Assembly (NCBI GenBank): GCA_031290055.1
Contig: JAITOH010000079.1
Coordinates: forward strand, 1-7,057
Direction: 5' to 3'
Source: Endomicrobium sp.
GTDB taxonomy: Bacteria > Elusimicrobiota > Endomicrobiia > Endomicrobiales > Endomicrobiaceae
Length of the DNA stretch: 7,057 nt
This document shows positions 5,739-7,057 of the stretch, piece by piece. Within the stretch, counting starts at the first letter, position 1. Every line of letters starts with the position of its first letter. A program made the position numbers and the translations under genes. The notes under the pieces are model-generated. The model had not been told where the DNA came from. It worked only from the letters and a program-made list of their open reading frames with translations, and did not search any database.

Positions 5739-6107
5739 ATGATTCAGGAGAGAACTGTTTTAAATGTTGCTGATAATTCTGGTGCGAAATTAATTCGTTG
5801 TTTTAGAGTTACCCAAGGTTTAAAACGTCGTTATGCAAGTTTAGGTGATGTAATTCATGCTTCGGTACGAAGTGCATTACCACGATCAAACATTAAAAAG
5901 GGTGATGTTGTAAAAGCTGTAATAGTTCGTACGGTAAAAGAAATTCGTCGTCGTGATGGAACATATATTAAGTTTGATGACAATGCGGCTGTTATTATTA
6001 ATGATGAAGGCGAACCAAAAGGGACTCGTATTTTTGGGCCGGTTGCGAGAGAACTTAGAGAGAGAAATTATCTTAAGATAATTTCTCTAGCCCCAGAAGT
6101 GGTATAA
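5739..6107 (+). CDS. rplN: 50S ribosomal protein L14
   Basis: L14 sits at the 30S-50S interface, where it forms an intersubunit bridge, and in free 50S it binds the silencing factor RsfS. The 122-aa product is full length and canonical: [68 protein letters not shown] and the end [13 protein letters not shown] 5739 follows GAAGGA at 5725-5730. It begins the spc block only 28 nt after rpsQ, so the S10 and spc operons appear joined. Its last codons contain a perfect 28-nt palindrome (6061-6088), and its stop overlaps an extended -10-like element (6100-6108). Confidence 0.98.
   Translation: MIQERTVLNVADNSGAKLIRCFRVTQGLKRRYASLGDVIHASVRSALPRSNIKKGDVVKAVIVRTVKEIRRRDGTYIKFDDNAAVIINDEGEPKGTRIFGPVARELRERNYLKIISLAPEVV
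6061..6088 (+). repeat. Perfect 28-nt palindrome in the 3' end of rplN
   Basis: The arms are AGAGAAATTATCTT (6061-6074) and AAGATAATTTCTCT (6075-6088), exact reverse complements with no spacer. In RNA this gives a 12-bp stem with a UUAA loop. In DNA it is a symmetric operator-like site. It covers the codons for [10 protein letters not shown] of L14, whose KIISLAP part is conserved in the family, so protein sequence constrains much of it. No U tract follows, so it is not a rho-independent terminator. Function is unknown. Confidence 0.85.
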
Positions 6108-6108
6108 T
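6100..6108 (+). promoter_or_regulatory. Extended -10 promoter-like element before rplX
   Basis: TGGTATAAT matches the extended -10 consensus TGnTATAAT exactly. It overlaps the last codons and the stop of rplN. The base pairs 17 nt upstream (AATTTC, 6080-6085) do not resemble a -35 box, but an extended -10 can work without one. Transcription would start near 6115 and give a leader of roughly 185 nt before rplX. The centre of the palindrome at 6074/6075 would then lie near -40. Part of the match follows from the common Val-Val-stop ending of L14, so chance is possible. Confidence 0.3.
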
Positions 6109-6300
6109 GTTCGCTATTTTTCAAATCTTCATTTATTTTGAGATGTTTTTTTGTTGTTTAGATGTTTGATAGTAGAATTCTATGTTAGTTGTGTGAGTTA
6201 TAAGTTTAGACTTCAACTTTTGTTAGCAGGATATTTTGTGTGTGATGTTGTTTTTTCTTGGAGATGTTGGTGAAAAATGAACCGGGGTGTGGTAAAAAGA
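6108..6300 (+). other. rplN-rplX intergenic region
   Basis: This is the longest gap in the window. Up to 6276 it is about half T, with 37 G and only 11 C by hand count. It holds a 10-nt palindrome TAGAATTCTA (6173-6182), three copies of AGATGTT (6141, 6160, 6262) and the 12-mer TTGTGTGTGATG (6236-6247), which also occurs at 91-102. An 11-codon frame, MLFFLGDVGEK (6245-6280), overlaps the upstream candidate rplX start by ATGA and has AGGA 13 nt before it. I see no terminator, tRNA or protein family here. Confidence 0.5.
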
Positions 6301-6612
6301 ATGCTTAAAATTAAGAAGAAAGACATAGTAGTGGTTTTATCCGGCAAACATAAAGGCAAAAAAGGCGAAGTTCTTAGAGTTTTTCCCGGGGAAAATAGAA
6401 TTGTTGTTGAAAAAATAAATTTTGTAAAAAAACATGTGAAATCTACGAAGAAAGAAGTAGGTGGAATTCGTGAAATTGAAGCTCCTATTTGTATTAGCAA
6501 AGTAATGCTTATATGTCCAAAGTGTAATCAGGCATCTAGACCTAAGTTTGATAAATTATCTGATGGAAAGAAGGTAAGAGTTTGTCGCAGATGCGAAGAA
6601 ATGATAATTTGA
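6301..6612 (+). CDS. rplX: 50S ribosomal protein L24, zinc-ribbon type
   Basis: L24 is an assembly initiator for the 50S subunit and lies near the tunnel exit. From ATG 6301 the protein is 103 aa: MLKIKKKDIVVVLSGKHKGKKG is the KOW motif region, then VLRVFPGENRIVVEKIN, GGIREIEAPI and the C-terminal CPKC (72-75) and CRRC (95-98), which form a probable zinc site as in zinc-type L24 proteins. I prefer 6301 because family members start at this M-x-I-K-K position. An in-frame ATG at 6277 would add MNRGVVKR. Neither start has an ideal ribosome-binding site: GGGG sits about 13 nt before 6301, and GGAG 13 nt before 6277. The gene is isolated by 193 nt upstream and 115 nt downstream. Confidence 0.95.
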   Translation: MLKIKKKDIVVVLSGKHKGKKGEVLRVFPGENRIVVEKINFVKKHVKSTKKEVGGIREIEAPICISKVMLICPKCNQASRPKFDKLSDGKKVRVCRRCEEMII

Positions 6613-6727
6613 TATATTTGATATATGTAAAAATAAGATTTTTAGTCGATCCAGTTGTGGTCTAGTCTTGAATGTGTCTTTGTAGCCAGTATATAGATAA
6701 GAAAAAGGAAGGGGGCAAGAAGAATTT
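6613..6727 (+). other. rplX-rplE intergenic region
   Basis: This 115-nt gap starts with a tandem repeat TTTGATATA (6608-6616 and 6617-6625) that spans the rplX stop. A 7-bp A/U-only hairpin follows, TAAAAAT (6628-6634) with ATTTTTA (6638-6644), too weak for a terminator. The purine-rich AAGGAAGGGGG (6705-6715) is the likely ribosome-binding site of rplE, 12 nt before its ATG. No gene or RNA is recognised. Confidence 0.5.
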
Positions 6728-7057
6728 ATGAATAAGAGTAATGAACCTCGTTTAAAGAAGCTTTATAAAGAAAGTGCGATGGATAGCCTAAAAAAACGTT
6801 TCGGGTTTAAAAATATTCACCAGATTCCTAAACTTATGAAAGTTGTTGTGAATGTGGGTTTAAGTGAGGCAAAAGAAAATATTAAAGTCTTGGATATTGC
6901 GGCTATTGAACTTGCCGCCATTACTGGCCAAAAGCCTCTGGTGTGTCGTGCAAAAAAATCAATATCAAATTTTAAAATTCGCCAGGGAATGCCTATAGGT
7001 TTAAAAGTAACATTAAGAAACCTAATTATGTATGAGTTTTTAGATAGGCTTATTAAT
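6728..7057 (+). CDS. rplE: 50S ribosomal protein L5 (partial, N-terminal 110 residues)
   Basis: L5 binds 5S rRNA in the central protuberance and contacts the P-site tRNA. The visible 110 codons include [20 protein letters not shown] (7-26), the signature [19 protein letters not shown] (33-51), [21 protein letters not shown] (65-85) and [11 protein letters not shown] (87-97). The reading frame is open to the window end; about 70 further residues are expected beyond it. ATG 6728 follows AAGGAAGGGGG at 6705-6715. The segment [13 protein letters not shown] differs from the usual [13 protein letters not shown]: residues 98-100 (Asn-Leu-Ile) replace a stretch that normally begins with Gly and is polar. 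The change is seen directly; its effect is unknown. Confidence 0.96.
   Translation, partial: MNKSNEPRLKKLYKESAMDSLKKRFGFKNIHQIPKLMKVVVNVGLSEAKENIKVLDIAAIELAAITGQKPLVCRAKKSISNFKIRQGMPIGLKVTLRNLIMYEFLDRLIN

Noticed and set aside
6213..6500. - strand frame over the rplN-rplX gap and rplX
   Set aside because: Mostly antisense to L24; the gap part has no sign of coding.
6628..6644. Hairpin after rplX as a terminator
   Set aside because: Seven A-U pairs with a 3-nt loop are too weak, there is no following U tract, and rplE continues the operon.

Overview
The window is a stretch of the bacterial str-S10-spc ribosomal protein cluster, all on the + strand. It starts with the last codons of tuf (EF-Tu). 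The complete S10 operon follows: rpsJ, rplC, rplD, rplW, rplB, rpsS, rplV, rpsC, rplP, rpmC, rpsQ. The first three genes of the spc operon come last: rplN, rplX and a partial rplE. Gene order is fully canonical. There is no tRNA, rRNA, CRISPR array, insertion sequence or foreign gene.

Organism: a bacterium with AT-rich DNA (roughly one third G+C by eye), long A tracts inside genes, and AGA/CGT and A/T-ending codons. L24 carries a zinc-type CxxC...CxxC tail. The S3 N-terminus and L2 C-terminus resemble what I remember of Elusimicrobiota, so my best guess is an Endomicrobium-like, possibly insect-gut symbiotic, member of that phylum. This is an inference from memory and unverified. Several normally fixed residues, prolines above all, are replaced, and half of the intergenic gaps are unusually long. 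Both fit a lineage under mutational drift.

Layout: the genes form tight blocks (rpsJ-rplC, rplD-rplW, rplB-rpsS, rplV-rpsC-rplP-rpmC-rpsQ-rplN) separated by gaps of 106 to 193 nt before rpsJ, rplD, rplB, rplV, rplX and rplE. Within blocks the spacing is -59 to 35 nt. The gaps are T- and G-rich and C-poor on the + strand, unlike the A-rich genes. I see no convincing rho-independent terminator, so one long transcript is plausible, with possible internal control points.

Most interesting spots: (1) the rplC-rplD gap holds a possible 16-codon leader ORF followed by two mutually exclusive hairpins just upstream of the rplD ribosome-binding site. L4, the rplD product, is the classical regulator of this operon in E. 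coli. (2) A perfect 28-nt palindrome in the last codons of rplN is followed at once by a perfect extended -10 element (TGGTATAAT) over the rplN stop codon. (3) rpmC has a C-terminal extension that overlaps rpsQ by 59 nt out of frame. (4) Conserved prolines are repeatedly lost across S10, L3, L2, L22 and S17. The gene products are rRNA-binding proteins of the two ribosomal subunits plus EF-Tu, which delivers aminoacyl-tRNA to that ribosome.
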